Part shown: one piece after another, positions 26,175-34,261 of the stretch
Layout: every line of letters starts with the position of its first letter
How positions within the stretch are numbered: position 1 is the first letter of the stretch
Assembly (NCBI RefSeq): GCF_902459725.1
Contig: NZ_CABPSH010000002.1
Location: forward strand, 682,001 to 746,000
From: Pandoraea eparura
GTDB lineage: Bacteria > Pseudomonadota > Gammaproteobacteria > Burkholderiales > Burkholderiaceae
Length of the DNA: 64,000 bases
Direction of reading: 5' to 3'
Position numbers and translations under genes: made by a program
Notes under the pieces: generated by a model
The model's database searches: none
What the model was told of the DNA's origin: nothing
What the model saw: the letters and a program-made list of their open reading frames with translations, nothing else

Positions 26175-26199
26175 AAGTCATTACGCTTTTGCATGACTT
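26175..26199. promoter_or_regulatory. LysR-type T-N11-A box
   Basis: A perfect inverted repeat, AAGTCAT (26175-26181), 11-base spacer, ATGACTT (26193-26199), which meets the T-N11-A rule for LysR regulators. It stands in the 248-base divergent interval, 73 bases from the lysR start and 152 bases from the mdlC start. It is the expected site for the adjacent regulator. Confidence 0.65.
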
Positions 26200-26271
26200 G
26201 TACGTCGCCATGCCGCCGCGTTGTCGTAGCAGCGCTCGGTCTCGTCCCGACCTCCGGAGTGCCCTCCCCTC

Positions 26272-27177
26272 ATGAGCCTCAATCTCCAGCAATTGCGCGC
26301 TTTCACGACCATCGTTGAGACCGGCAGTCTCGGACGCGCGGCGACCGAGCTGCATCTGACCCAGCCCGCGCTGAGCCGCACCATCAAACGGCTCGAAGTC
26401 GATCTCGGCGCGCCGCTGTTCGAGCGGCACAGCAAGGGGATGGCCTTGACAGCGTTCGGGCAGGCGCTGCTGCCGCACGCCATGTTGCTGGCGCGCGAAG
26501 CCGAGCATGCGCGCGAAGAAATCGATGCGTTGCGCGGGCTCTCCAAAGGCACGATCAAGGTCGGCGCGGTCGGCGCCATCGCCAGCCATGTGCTGCCGCT
26601 CGCGGTCGAGCGCGTGCTCGACCGCTGGCCGAACCTGCGCGTGGAAATCATCGAAGGGGTTTGGGACCGGCTCGCCCAGGGACTGATGCGCCACGAGATC
26701 GATCTGGCGCTCTCGACCGTGGCCCCCGACACCGACGACATCGTCGCGATCTCCGACTGCCATTGGAAGGACGACAGCTATGTGGTGGCCGCGTGCGACC
26801 ATCCGTTGCGCCAGCAAAGGACACTCACCCTGGCCGACACGCTCGGGGAACGCTGGGCGATTCCGCCGCGCGGCACTGCGCCATACGCGCATGTGGAGAG
26901 CGTGTTCGCCGCGCATGGGCTGGCGTTGCCGAACATTGTCGTGGAGACGCGCTCCGTCCCGGTGCTCAAGAGCATGGTCGCGCGATGCGGCTTTCTGACG
27001 TGGATGCCCGAGCCGATGTATGACGTCGAAGCGCGCGCGGGTGTGATGGACACCCTGCCGATCCCGACCGTGCACGCCACGCGCACGCTCACGGCGTTCC
27101 GCCGCCGTCAGGGAATCTTGCCGAGCCCTGCCGTCAAGCTGCTCGACGAGCTGCGACGGCTGACGGCGCCCGGCTGA
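26272..27177 (+). CDS. LysR-family regulator of the mdlC series
   Basis: A 301-residue, normal-length LysR regulator. The N-terminal winged HTH (LGRAATELHLTQPALSRTIK, wing LFERHSKGMALT) spans residues 4-63, and the effector-binding domain spans about 90-295. The GALSTVAPDTDDIVA-like region is of the GbpR/CbbR-like group that often answers to aromatic or sugar acids. It is divergent from mdlC with a T-N11-A box between. It probably activates the decarboxylase, dehydrogenase and permease genes. Confidence 0.88.
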   Translation: MSLNLQQLRAFTTIVETGSLGRAATELHLTQPALSRTIKRLEVDLGAPLFERHSKGMALTAFGQALLPHAMLLAREAEHAREEIDALRGLSKGTIKVGAVGAIASHVLPLAVERVLDRWPNLRVEIIEGVWDRLAQGLMRHEIDLALSTVAPDTDDIVAISDCHWKDDSYVVAACDHPLRQQRTLTLADTLGERWAIPPRGTAPYAHVESVFAAHGLALPNIVVETRSVPVLKSMVARCGFLTWMPEPMYDVEARAGVMDTLPIPTVHATRTLTAFRRRQGILPSPAVKLLDELRRLTAPG

Positions 27178-27192
27178 TGCCCCGGGCGCGGG

Positions 27193-27891
27193 TCAGTCGC
27201 CCGCTGCCACGATTTGCGCGCGGTGGTACGGTGTGCCGCCGTATTCCTTAGGGCCGTGAATCGTCTCGACACGCGCGATGCGCCACGGCACCGGTCGCGT
27301 GAAGCGCGGGCCATCGTAGGCGAACGTGTGGAACTCGCCGTTCTCACCGCACGCGTCGACGTGCGCCGGCAGATCGGCCAACAGCGACGCATCGTATTCG
27401 CGGCCGACGAATTCCGGCCCGAGGTGGCGTCCGTCCACACACACGATCACCGCGCGATAGCCCAGCGAGATGAATTCGTGCGCGAGCGTCAGGCGCTCGC
27501 GCTGCCACAGCGGCAATACGGCGGTCATGCCCACCGCCGCACAGACCTTCTCTTCCCATTCGCGATGCGGCTGCAAATCGATATCGCCGAACAGGCCATG
27601 CGTGATGCCCTCGGCGCGCATCGCCTGCAAGCGGGCGACGAACGCCGCCTCGTATTCGCGCCAGCCGGCATGGCCGACGTCGAGCGCGATGCCGAGTGCC
27701 TCGGCCTGCGCCTGCATCAATTCAAGCGGCAAGCCGTGCGAGCGCGAACTGTCGCCCGTTTCGTCGAACATCGCCAGTAGACGCCGCACGTCATAGTGCG
27801 GCTCGCCGCGCGCGTCGCACGACAGCGCATGATGCAGGGCAAGGCAGGAATCCTTGCCGCCGCTCCAGGAGAAAAAGGCGGGGATGGGCAT
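27193..27891 (-). CDS. Dph6-like adenine-nucleotide alpha-hydrolase ATPase
   Basis: A 232-residue PP-loop ATPase of the DUF71 group. The P-loop SGGKDS is at residues 9-14, and the diagnostic GENGEFHTFAYDGP block is near residue 184. Eukaryotic and archaeal relatives amidate diphthine on elongation factor 2; bacteria lack diphthamide, so the bacterial role is unknown. It adenylates a carboxylate or amide acceptor in principle. It closes the catabolic region and is convergent with the lysR gene (15 bases apart). Confidence 0.82.
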   Translation of the reverse strand: MPIPAFFSWSGGKDSCLALHHALSCDARGEPHYDVRRLLAMFDETGDSSRSHGLPLELMQAQAEALGIALDVGHAGWREYEAAFVARLQAMRAEGITHGLFGDIDLQPHREWEEKVCAAVGMTAVLPLWQRERLTLAHEFISLGYRAVIVCVDGRHLGPEFVGREYDASLLADLPAHVDACGENGEFHTFAYDGPRFTRPVPWRIARVETIHGPKEYGGTPYHRAQIVAAGD

Positions 27892-27907
27892 GGGGTCTCA
27901 GGAACAA

Positions 27908-27946
27908 AGGGGCGCAACAAAACAAAGCGGACCCCGCAGGGTCCGC
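27908..27946 (-). terminator. Rho-independent terminator of argB
   Basis: An eight-base-pair stem, GCGGACCC (27927-27934) and GGGTCCGC (27939-27946), with a CGCA loop. Read on the minus strand it is followed by TTTGTTTTGTT. It lies 75 bases beyond the argB stop. Confidence 0.8.
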
Positions 27947-28020
27947 CTTCGATACCGGCGGCGTCGTGCGATGTCACCATCGTCACCGCCCGCCAGGTGT
28001 CGCACTACGTGCGAGCCGAC

Positions 28021-28926
28021 TCAGTGCGAGCGGATCATCGTACCGAACGGCTGTTCCGTCAGAATTTCGAGCAGCACCGAATGCTCGATGCGGCCGTCGA
28101 CGATGTGCACCGACTTCACGCCGCTCTTCGCGGCGTCGAGTGCCGACGAAATCTTCGGCAGCATGCCGCCGGAGATCGTGCCGTCGGCGAACAGGTCGTC
28201 GATCTCGCGCGCCGACAGGTCGGTCAGCAGATTGCCGTCCTTGTCCATCACGCCCGGGATGTTGGTCATCATCACCAGCTTCTCGGCGCCCAGCACCGTG
28301 GCCAGTTTGCCGGCCACGAGGTCGGCGTTGATGTTGTACGCCTGACCGTCTTCTCCAACGCCGATCGGCGAGATCACCGGGATGAACGCGTCGTCCTGCA
28401 GGGCGCGCACCACAGCCGGATTGATCGAGTCGACTTCGCCGACGAAACCGATGTCGAGGAGCTTGCCGGCGTTCTCGCGATCCGGAATCAACATCTTGCG
28501 CGCGTTGATCAGGCCGCCGTCCTTGCCGGTGAGACCCACCGCCTGGCCGCCGTACTGGTTGATCAACATGACGATGTCCTGCTGGACTTCGCCGCCGAGC
28601 ACCCACTCGACCACTTCCATCGTCTCTTCGTCGGTCACGCGCATGCCCTGAATGAACGTGCCCTGCTTGCCGATCTTCTTGAGCGCCTGATCGATCTGCG
28701 GGCCGCCCCCGTGCACCACCACCGGGTTGATGCCCACGAGCTTGAGAAGAATGACGTCGCGCGCGAAGCCTCGCTTCAGACGCTCTTCGGTCATTGCGTT
28801 GCCGCCGTATTTGATCACCACGGTCTTGCCGTGATATTTGCGGATGTACGGCATCGCCTCAGCCAGAACTTCGGCCTTGAGAGCAGGTGCGATGTCGTCG
28901 ATGGAAGACAGTTGCGGATCGGACAT
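28021..28926 (-). CDS. argB: Acetylglutamate kinase
   Basis: A 301-residue amino-acid-kinase-fold enzyme that phosphorylates N-acetylglutamate in arginine synthesis. The ATP and substrate glycine loops VIKYGGNAM and VVHGGGPQI are present, as is the [12 protein letters not shown] nucleotide-site segment. The first 25 residues ([15 protein letters not shown]) match the usual betaproteobacterial N-terminus, so ATG 28926 is chosen although no good ribosome-binding site is visible. Length is normal. It ends at a clear terminator. Confidence 0.95.
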   Translation of the reverse strand: MSDPQLSSIDDIAPALKAEVLAEAMPYIRKYHGKTVVIKYGGNAMTEERLKRGFARDVILLKLVGINPVVVHGGGPQIDQALKKIGKQGTFIQGMRVTDEETMEVVEWVLGGEVQQDIVMLINQYGGQAVGLTGKDGGLINARKMLIPDRENAGKLLDIGFVGEVDSINPAVVRALQDDAFIPVISPIGVGEDGQAYNINADLVAGKLATVLGAEKLVMMTNIPGVMDKDGNLLTDLSAREIDDLFADGTISGGMLPKISSALDAAKSGVKSVHIVDGRIEHSVLLEILTEQPFGTMIRSH

Positions 28927-29293
28927 GGCGGGAAGGTTATTTCGCAGGTGGACCAGAAACACGGCGAATTGTACAGCCAAGAAGCCCATGCGTGCGGGGC
29001 GTTGACGGGTTTCGGAAGGGTCCGGGGCTTGCATCGGCCAATGCCCATGCCTCCCCGTCGTCACATGCGGGACGGTAACCGCAAAAGCGGCGATTCCCGC
29101 CCCGTCAGCGGCGCAGGAACGCGCGTGCGTATCTCCCCTTTGACTTCTCCACGGACGCCCATCAGTGGCCGATTTTTCCCTCGGCCCCTCTCGTCCCCGG
29201 ATTTGTGCGCCGTGAACGCCCACCGGTGGCCCTTCCGCGAGCGCGCCAAGGCTGTTGCGGTGGCGCAACTCCGTGGCCTGAGCCGCCTGCGAC
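28927..29293. other. 367-base interval between argB and the copper chaperone gene
   Basis: No gene, RNA or convincing repeat was seen. The reading frames that cross it are extensions of argB with atypical composition. It should hold the argB promoter on the minus strand and the 3' end of the chaperone transcript. Confidence 0.5.
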
Positions 29294-29854
29294 TTATTGG
29301 CTATGCGCGCCGTGCGCCATGCCGGACATACCACTCATTCCGCCCGTACCGCCCGTACCGCCCGTACCGCTCATGGCGCTCATACCGCTCATGCCGCCGC
29401 CCGCGGGCGCGCCTGCCGCCAGATCGCGGACAGGCACCTCGACGTGCTGCTCGGACTTCTTGTGATCGGCGGACTCGAAGCGCAACGTGACCGGCACGGT
29501 GTCGCCCTTCTTGAGCGGCGCCTTCAGGTCAGTGAGCATGATGTGATAGCTGCCCGGCTTGAGCTGCACGGGCTGGTTGGCCGGCAGCGGCAATCCGTTC
29601 GGCAGGGCGCGCATTTTCATGAGCGTGCCTTCGAGCTTCATCTCATGCACTTCGGCGTTCGCGGCGGCGGGCGTGCTCACGCCGACGAGGGTGGTCGCCT
29701 GGGGCGCCTGCAACGTCATGTAGATGCCGGTCGCGCTCTGACCGGGCACCGTGCCGCGCGCCCACGCGTCCGACACCGCTACCTGCCCCACCTGTGCGTA
29801 AGCCGAGGCCATGCCAAGACTCAGTGCGGCAGCCGCCCAAAGTTTGTGCTTCAT
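29294..29854 (-). CDS. Periplasmic copper chaperone PCuAC with Met/His-rich tail
   Basis: A 186-residue secreted protein. The signal peptide ends MASAYA before [11 protein letters not shown]. The PCuAC copper site H-M-(x)-M-H-M is visible as [13 protein letters not shown] followed by the YHIML segment. The family delivers Cu(I) to cytochrome oxidase subunit II and similar targets. ATG follows AAAGGAG. The last 36 residues are an unusual Gly/Met/Ser-rich run of MSGMS and GGTGGTGG units ending in His-containing AHGAHSQ; it may bind more copper. It is divergent from the RegB-like kinase gene by 219 bases. Confidence 0.88.
   Translation of the reverse strand: MKHKLWAAAALSLGMASAYAQVGQVAVSDAWARGTVPGQSATGIYMTLQAPQATTLVGVSTPAAANAEVHEMKLEGTLMKMRALPNGLPLPANQPVQLKPGSYHIMLTDLKAPLKKGDTVPVTLRFESADHKKSEQHVEVPVRDLAAGAPAGGGMSGMSAMSGTGGTGGTGGMSGMSGMAHGAHSQ
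29341..29394 (-). repeat. 9-base tandem repeat coding the chaperone tail
   Basis: Three perfect copies of CGCCCGTAC at 29341-29367 run into three degenerate units CGCTCATNN at 29368-29394. On the coding strand they give Gly-Thr-Gly and Met-Ser-Gly triplets. Since the unit is a multiple of three, copy-number change would lengthen or shorten the tail without a frameshift. Confidence 0.75.
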
Positions 29855-30073
29855 GCAAACTCCTTTTCGTTGTCGACGGAACGCCTCCGCCCGGCATCAC
29901 ATGACAGGGTGTGCGACGCCATGTCGCACAAGACGTGGACGTTCATTGTAGTCGCACCCCGCGACGCGCGGGCGCGCGCTGCCTGATGCCGGGCATCAGC
30001 CCCCGTGCGGCAGAGTGTCGCAGCGTCCGACGACGCCGGATTGCCCGTGACCCGGACTTGGTACACTTGTCGT

Positions 30074-31342
30074 ATGACTCATTTTCCCATCGAGCGAGCC
30101 AACGTCGTTCAGCTCTTCTGGTTGCGCTGTCTGGCCATCGTCGGCCAGTTGGCGACCATCGGTGTCGTGCAACTCTGGCTCGGCGTGCGTCTGCCGCTCG
30201 AGCCGATGCTCACCATCATCGCCCTCGAAGTCCTGTTCAACGTGCTCACGTGGGTGCGTGCCCGCCGCGGCATCGAGCGAGCCCGGCGCCGCACCGATCT
30301 TGACCTGATGAGCCAGTTGCTCGTCGATCTTGCCGCGCTCACCGCGCTGCTGTTCTTCTCGGGGGGCGCAACCAACCCGTTCGTCTCGCTCTTCCTGCCC
30401 GGCCTGGCGATTGCAGCCGCCGTGCTGCCGTGGCGCAATGCGTCGCAACTGGCGCTGCTCTCACTGGTCGCCTATGGCGCGCTGAACTTCCAGTACGTGC
30501 CGCTCGATCTGGCCGACCCGGGCAACCTGCTGCGCCTGCATCTGGCCGGCATGTGGGTCAACTTCGTGGTCAGCGTGCTCGTGATTGCGTGGTTCGTTTC
30601 GCGGATGTCGCGCGCCTTGCGGGCGCGCGACGCCCAACTCGCCCGCGCCGAACAGCGGCTGCTGCGCGACGAGCGGATGGCCGCCCTCGGCGCCCAGGCC
30701 GCGAGCGTGGCGCACGAACTTGGCACACCGCTCTCGACGATGGCCGTGGTCGTTGGCGAACTGCGCAGCGAGAGTGTGGGCAACGCCGCGTTGAAGCCGT
30801 TCGCGCCGGATCTGCAGACGCTCGAACAACAAATCGCGCTGTGCAAGAGCGCCATCGGTCACGTGCAGACGCGTGCGGCAGCCCCCGTGCGGCAGGCCCT
30901 GGCCGAGTGGCTGCCGGCGTTCACCACGCAGTGGCGCCTGCGGCACCCGCAAGTCCAGTTCCAGTTGCGCGTGCCGCCGAAGTTGACCGCGCGCATCGAA
31001 GACACCGTGCAGGTTGGCCAGATCCTGACCATCGTGCTCGACAATGCCGCCTACTTCAGCCCGTCGTCGGTCACCCTCGACGTGGCCGTCACGCCGGACG
31101 ACGTGCGTTTCACCGTTTGCGACGAAGGCCCTGGCATGAGCGCCGAGCTGCGCGCCCGACTGGGAAATTCGCCCGTCATGAGCACACACGGTGGGCATGG
31201 CATGGGCCTGTACCTGGCGTTTGCCAGCGCACAACGTCTCGGCGGCGACATCACCCTCACCCCCAACACGCCGCAAGGCACGCGCGCCGAGCTGCGCCTG
31301 CCGATGGCCACTTTCCTCTTCGGCTCGCGGAGTCAGACATGA
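30074..31342 (+). CDS. Redox sensor histidine kinase, RegB/PrrB family
   Basis: A 422-residue membrane kinase with about six N-terminal transmembrane segments. The quinone-binding heptapeptide GGATNPF is at residues 97-103. The phosphoacceptor His214 lies in the VAHELGTPLST box, and Cys257 (IALCKSA) is at the place of the redox-active cysteine of RegB. ATP-binding motifs DNAAYFSP, DEGPGM and GGHGMGLYLA follow. RegB-type kinases sense the ubiquinone pool and oxygen and control respiration, carbon and nitrogen genes. It overlaps its regulator gene (ATGA). Confidence 0.9.
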   Translation: MTHFPIERANVVQLFWLRCLAIVGQLATIGVVQLWLGVRLPLEPMLTIIALEVLFNVLTWVRARRGIERARRRTDLDLMSQLLVDLAALTALLFFSGGATNPFVSLFLPGLAIAAAVLPWRNASQLALLSLVAYGALNFQYVPLDLADPGNLLRLHLAGMWVNFVVSVLVIAWFVSRMSRALRARDAQLARAEQRLLRDERMAALGAQAASVAHELGTPLSTMAVVVGELRSESVGNAALKPFAPDLQTLEQQIALCKSAIGHVQTRAAAPVRQALAEWLPAFTTQWRLRHPQVQFQLRVPPKLTARIEDTVQVGQILTIVLDNAAYFSPSSVTLDVAVTPDDVRFTVCDEGPGMSAELRARLGNSPVMSTHGGHGMGLYLAFASAQRLGGDITLTPNTPQGTRAELRLPMATFLFGSRSQT

Positions 31343-31881
31343 ACGCCTCCCACTTCCTCCTTATCGACGACGATGTCGTCTTCGCCGAAACGCTCGCCCG
31401 CGCGCTGACCCGGCGCGGCTACGACGTCCAGATCGCCGCCGACAGTGCCGCGGCGCTGCTCGCGGCGCGTACGCGTCAGTTCGACCTGATCTCGGTCGAC
31501 CTTCATCTGGGACAGGATTCGGGACTGCCGCTCATCGCGCCGCTACGCGCGTTGCAACCGAAGTCCCGCATGCTGGTGCTCACCGGTTACGCGAGCATTG
31601 CGACGGCGGTGCAAGCCGTCAAGGATGGCGCCGACAACTACCTGGCCAAGCCGGCCAACGCCGACACCATCCTGGCGTCGCTGCGCAGCGACGCGAGCGA
31701 GACGCAAGCCGACGAAGCCATCGAGAACCCGTCGCCGCTGTCGGTCGCGCGCCTCGAATGGGAGCATATTCAACGCGTGCTCACCGAGCACAACGGCAAC
31801 ATCTCCGCCACCGCGCGCGCGCTCAACATGCACCGTCGCACGCTGCAGCGCAAACTGCTCAAGCGTCCGGTGAAGCAGTAA
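31339..31881 (+). CDS. Response regulator, RegA/PrrA family
   Basis: A 180-residue two-domain regulator. The receiver has the acidic IDDD pocket at residues 9-12, phosphoacceptor Asp54 in ISVDLHLG, and Lys in YLAKPAN. A Fis-type HTH (ISATARALNMHRRTLQRKL) ends the protein at about 155-175, without a sigma-54 ATPase domain, as in RegA. It is translationally coupled to the kinase gene and followed by a bidirectional terminator. Confidence 0.9.
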   Translation: MNASHFLLIDDDVVFAETLARALTRRGYDVQIAADSAAALLAARTRQFDLISVDLHLGQDSGLPLIAPLRALQPKSRMLVLTGYASIATAVQAVKDGADNYLAKPANADTILASLRSDASETQADEAIENPSPLSVARLEWEHIQRVLTEHNGNISATARALNMHRRTLQRKLLKRPVKQ

Positions 31882-31906
31882 CGCCGAGCGTCAAATCGTC
31901 AAACGC

Positions 31907-31932
31907 AAAAAAGGCCCCGAAGGGCCTTTTTT
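31907..31932. terminator. Bidirectional terminator between regA-like gene and hslU
   Basis: A-run AAAAAA, stem GGCCC, loop, GGGCC and T-run TTTTTT are symmetric, so the hairpin can end both the plus-strand two-component pair and the minus-strand hslVU transcript. It lies 25 bases past each stop codon. Confidence 0.9.
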
Positions 31933-31955
31933 ACGTTGCAGCAAACGTCAGGGCA

Positions 31956-33314
31956 TCACAGCACGTAGCGCGACAGATCTTCGTTCTGCGCCACTTCCTC
32001 GAGGAAGCGATTGACGTAGCCGGCGTCGATCGACACCACTTCGTTCGCTTGCTTGCCGGCGTTGTACGAAATGTCCTCGAGCAGCTTCTCGATGACGGTG
32101 TAAAGACGCCGCGCCCCGATGTTCTCAGTCTTCTCGTTGACCGAGAAGGCGATTTCCGCGAGCCGCTTGATACCGTCCGGCGCGAAGTCGAGCTTCACGT
32201 CTTCCGTGGCAAGCAAGGCTTGATACTGCTTCACGAGGCTGGCATCTGTCTGCGTGAGAATCGCTTCGAAATCCTGGACCGACAGCGATTCGAGTTCGAC
32301 GCGAATCGGGAAACGGCCCTGCAACTCCGGAATCAGATCGCTCGGTTTGGCCAGATGGAACGCCCCGCTCGCAATGAACAGGATGTGATCCGTCTTGATC
32401 ATGCCGAACTTCGTGCTCACGGTCGTGCCCTCGACCAGCGGCAGCAGGTCGCGCTGCACGCCCTGACGCGACACGTCGCCGCCGCCCACTTCGCTGCGCG
32501 TGGCGATCTTGTCGATTTCGTCGAGGAACACGATGCCGTTCTGCTCGACGTTGCGCAAGGCCAGTTGCTTGACCTCCTCGTCGTTGAGCATCTTCGACGC
32601 TTCTTCGTCGGTCAGCACCTTGAGCGCGTCCTTGATCTTGAGCTTCTGGCGCTTCTTGCGCTGGTTGCCCAGATTCGCGAACATGCCCTTGATCTGCTCG
32701 GTCATCTCTTCCATGCCCGGCGGGCCCATGATCTCCATGCCCTGCGCCGGAATTTCCACTTCGAGTTCGACTTCCTTGTCGTCGAGCTGACCTTCGCGCA
32801 GACGCTTGCGGAACGTCTGACGCGTGGCGTTATCCTCGCTGCTGGCCTCGACCTCGTGCGAGGCCGACCCGAAACGGATGTCGCGCGACGACTCGCGCGC
32901 GCTCGGCAGCAACAGGTCGAGAATGCGATCCTCGGCGCGATCTTCCGCCGTGGTACGCACCTTCTTCATTTCGGCTTCGCGCGTCTGCTTGATCGCGATT
33001 TCCGCGAGGTCGCGCACGATGCTGTCCACGTCGCGGCCCACATAGCCGACTTCGGTGAACTTGGTTGCCTCGACCTTGATGAACGGCGCGTCGGCCAGCT
33101 TGGCCAGACGGCGGGCGATTTCGGTCTTGCCGACACCGGTCGGACCGATCATCAGAATGTTCTTCGGCGTGATTTCCTGGCGCAGGGGGTCGGCCACCTG
33201 CTGACGACGCCAGCGGTTGCGCAACGCCACCGCGACGGCCTTCTTGGCCTTGTGCTGGCCGATGATGTGTTTGTCGAGTTCGGAAACGATCTCGGAGGGG
33301 GTCATATGGGTCAT
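31956..33314 (-). CDS. hslU: HslU unfoldase (ATPase of the HslUV protease)
   Basis: A 452-residue AAA+ ATPase of the Clp/HslU family. Walker [10 protein letters not shown] is at about residues 57-65, Walker B is [11 protein letters not shown], and the pore motif GYVGRD follows Walker A. The intermediate I domain runs through the acidic, Lys-rich middle (residues about 110-240). It ends in LSRYVL, the C-terminal tail that docks into HslV. ATG 33314 ([10 protein letters not shown]) is the family's usual start. The gene follows hslV and is cotranscribed with it. Confidence 0.96.
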   Translation of the reverse strand: MTHMTPSEIVSELDKHIIGQHKAKKAVAVALRNRWRRQQVADPLRQEITPKNILMIGPTGVGKTEIARRLAKLADAPFIKVEATKFTEVGYVGRDVDSIVRDLAEIAIKQTREAEMKKVRTTAEDRAEDRILDLLLPSARESSRDIRFGSASHEVEASSEDNATRQTFRKRLREGQLDDKEVELEVEIPAQGMEIMGPPGMEEMTEQIKGMFANLGNQRKKRQKLKIKDALKVLTDEEASKMLNDEEVKQLALRNVEQNGIVFLDEIDKIATRSEVGGGDVSRQGVQRDLLPLVEGTTVSTKFGMIKTDHILFIASGAFHLAKPSDLIPELQGRFPIRVELESLSVQDFEAILTQTDASLVKQYQALLATEDVKLDFAPDGIKRLAEIAFSVNEKTENIGARRLYTVIEKLLEDISYNAGKQANEVVSIDAGYVNRFLEEVAQNEDLSRYVL

Positions 33315-33420
33315 GACGTTCGCCAAATTAGGGGGTTCGCACAGAGCGTGACGCCCGGTCGGTCACTGCCCGGCCGGCCACTCGCGCCGCAGACGTCCAT
33401 CGACTGCGGCACGTGCGACG

Positions 33421-33972
33421 TCACTGCACTGCCTTCGGGGGCAGCGACTCGATGATGTGATTGCCGTTGGTGTAGATGCACATGTCGCCCGCGATCGTCA
33501 GCGCCTTCTTGACGACTTCCGCTGGCGTCAGCTCGGTGTTCTCGACCAGCGCCCGGGCCGCCGCCTGGGCGTACGATCCGCCAGAACCGATCGCGGCCAC
33601 GCCGCCTTCCGGATCGAGCACATCGCCATTGCCGGTGATGACCAGCGTGGTCTCGGCATCGGCGACGATCATCATCGCTTCGAGGCGGCGCAGCATGCGA
33701 TCGGTACGCCAGTCCTTGGCCAGTTCCACCGCCGAGCGCGTCAGATGCCCCTGGTGCTTCTGGAGCTTTGCCTCGAAACGATCGAGCAGCGAGAAGGCAT
33801 CCGCGGTCGCACCGGCGAAGCCAACCATGACCTTGCCTTCGTAAATCGTGCGTACCTTGCGGGCAGTGCCCTTCATCACGATGTTGCCGAGGGTGACCTG
33901 ACCGTCGCCGCCAAGCGCGACCTGATCGCCGCGCCGAACGCAGACGATGGTGGTGCCGTGATATTGCTCCAT
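33421..33972 (-). CDS. hslV: HslV peptidase subunit of the HslUV protease
   Basis: A 183-residue proteasome-like threonine peptidase. The catalytic threonine is the first Thr of [12 protein letters not shown], at residue 7 after a six-residue propeptide, as in other Burkholderiaceae. GDGQVTLG and the [14 protein letters not shown] block follow. ATG 33972 is chosen because AAAAGGAACAG is just upstream and it gives the known propeptide; a longer frame to 34029 is basic and unlikely. The twelve-subunit ring degrades misfolded proteins presented by HslU. Confidence 0.96.
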   Translation of the reverse strand: MEQYHGTTIVCVRRGDQVALGGDGQVTLGNIVMKGTARKVRTIYEGKVMVGFAGATADAFSLLDRFEAKLQKHQGHLTRSAVELAKDWRTDRMLRRLEAMMIVADAETTLVITGNGDVLDPEGGVAAIGSGGSYAQAAARALVENTELTPAEVVKKALTIAGDMCIYTNGNHIIESLPPKAVQ

Positions 33973-34261
33973 GCCTGTTCCTTTTCGGGGGGCGACACGC
34001 GCCCCGTAACGATTGGCCCGGCTGCGCACGCCGCACGTCCGTGACAGCGCGCCCCGCCGGGCGAGACGTGACTGTAGTTTAGGGCAATCGAAAGAATATC
34101 AAGAGGCGTCGACGGCAACACGCCCGCGCGGCCCGTCGACACTCGACCGATCTCGCGCAACGCGGCATGGATGGAGGGATTCGCGCGGCATCGCGCCGCG
34201 CGAATCTTCTGCTGCGAGGAAATTTCTCGGAAATTGCCTCGATTTTGCGGCGCGATGCCGC

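Noticed and set aside
31191-33455. Long plus-strand frame (about 754 codons) covering the regA-like gene and opposite hslU
   Set aside because: The strongly conserved hslU and RegA-type proteins explain the region. The frame runs through a terminator and shows no domain.
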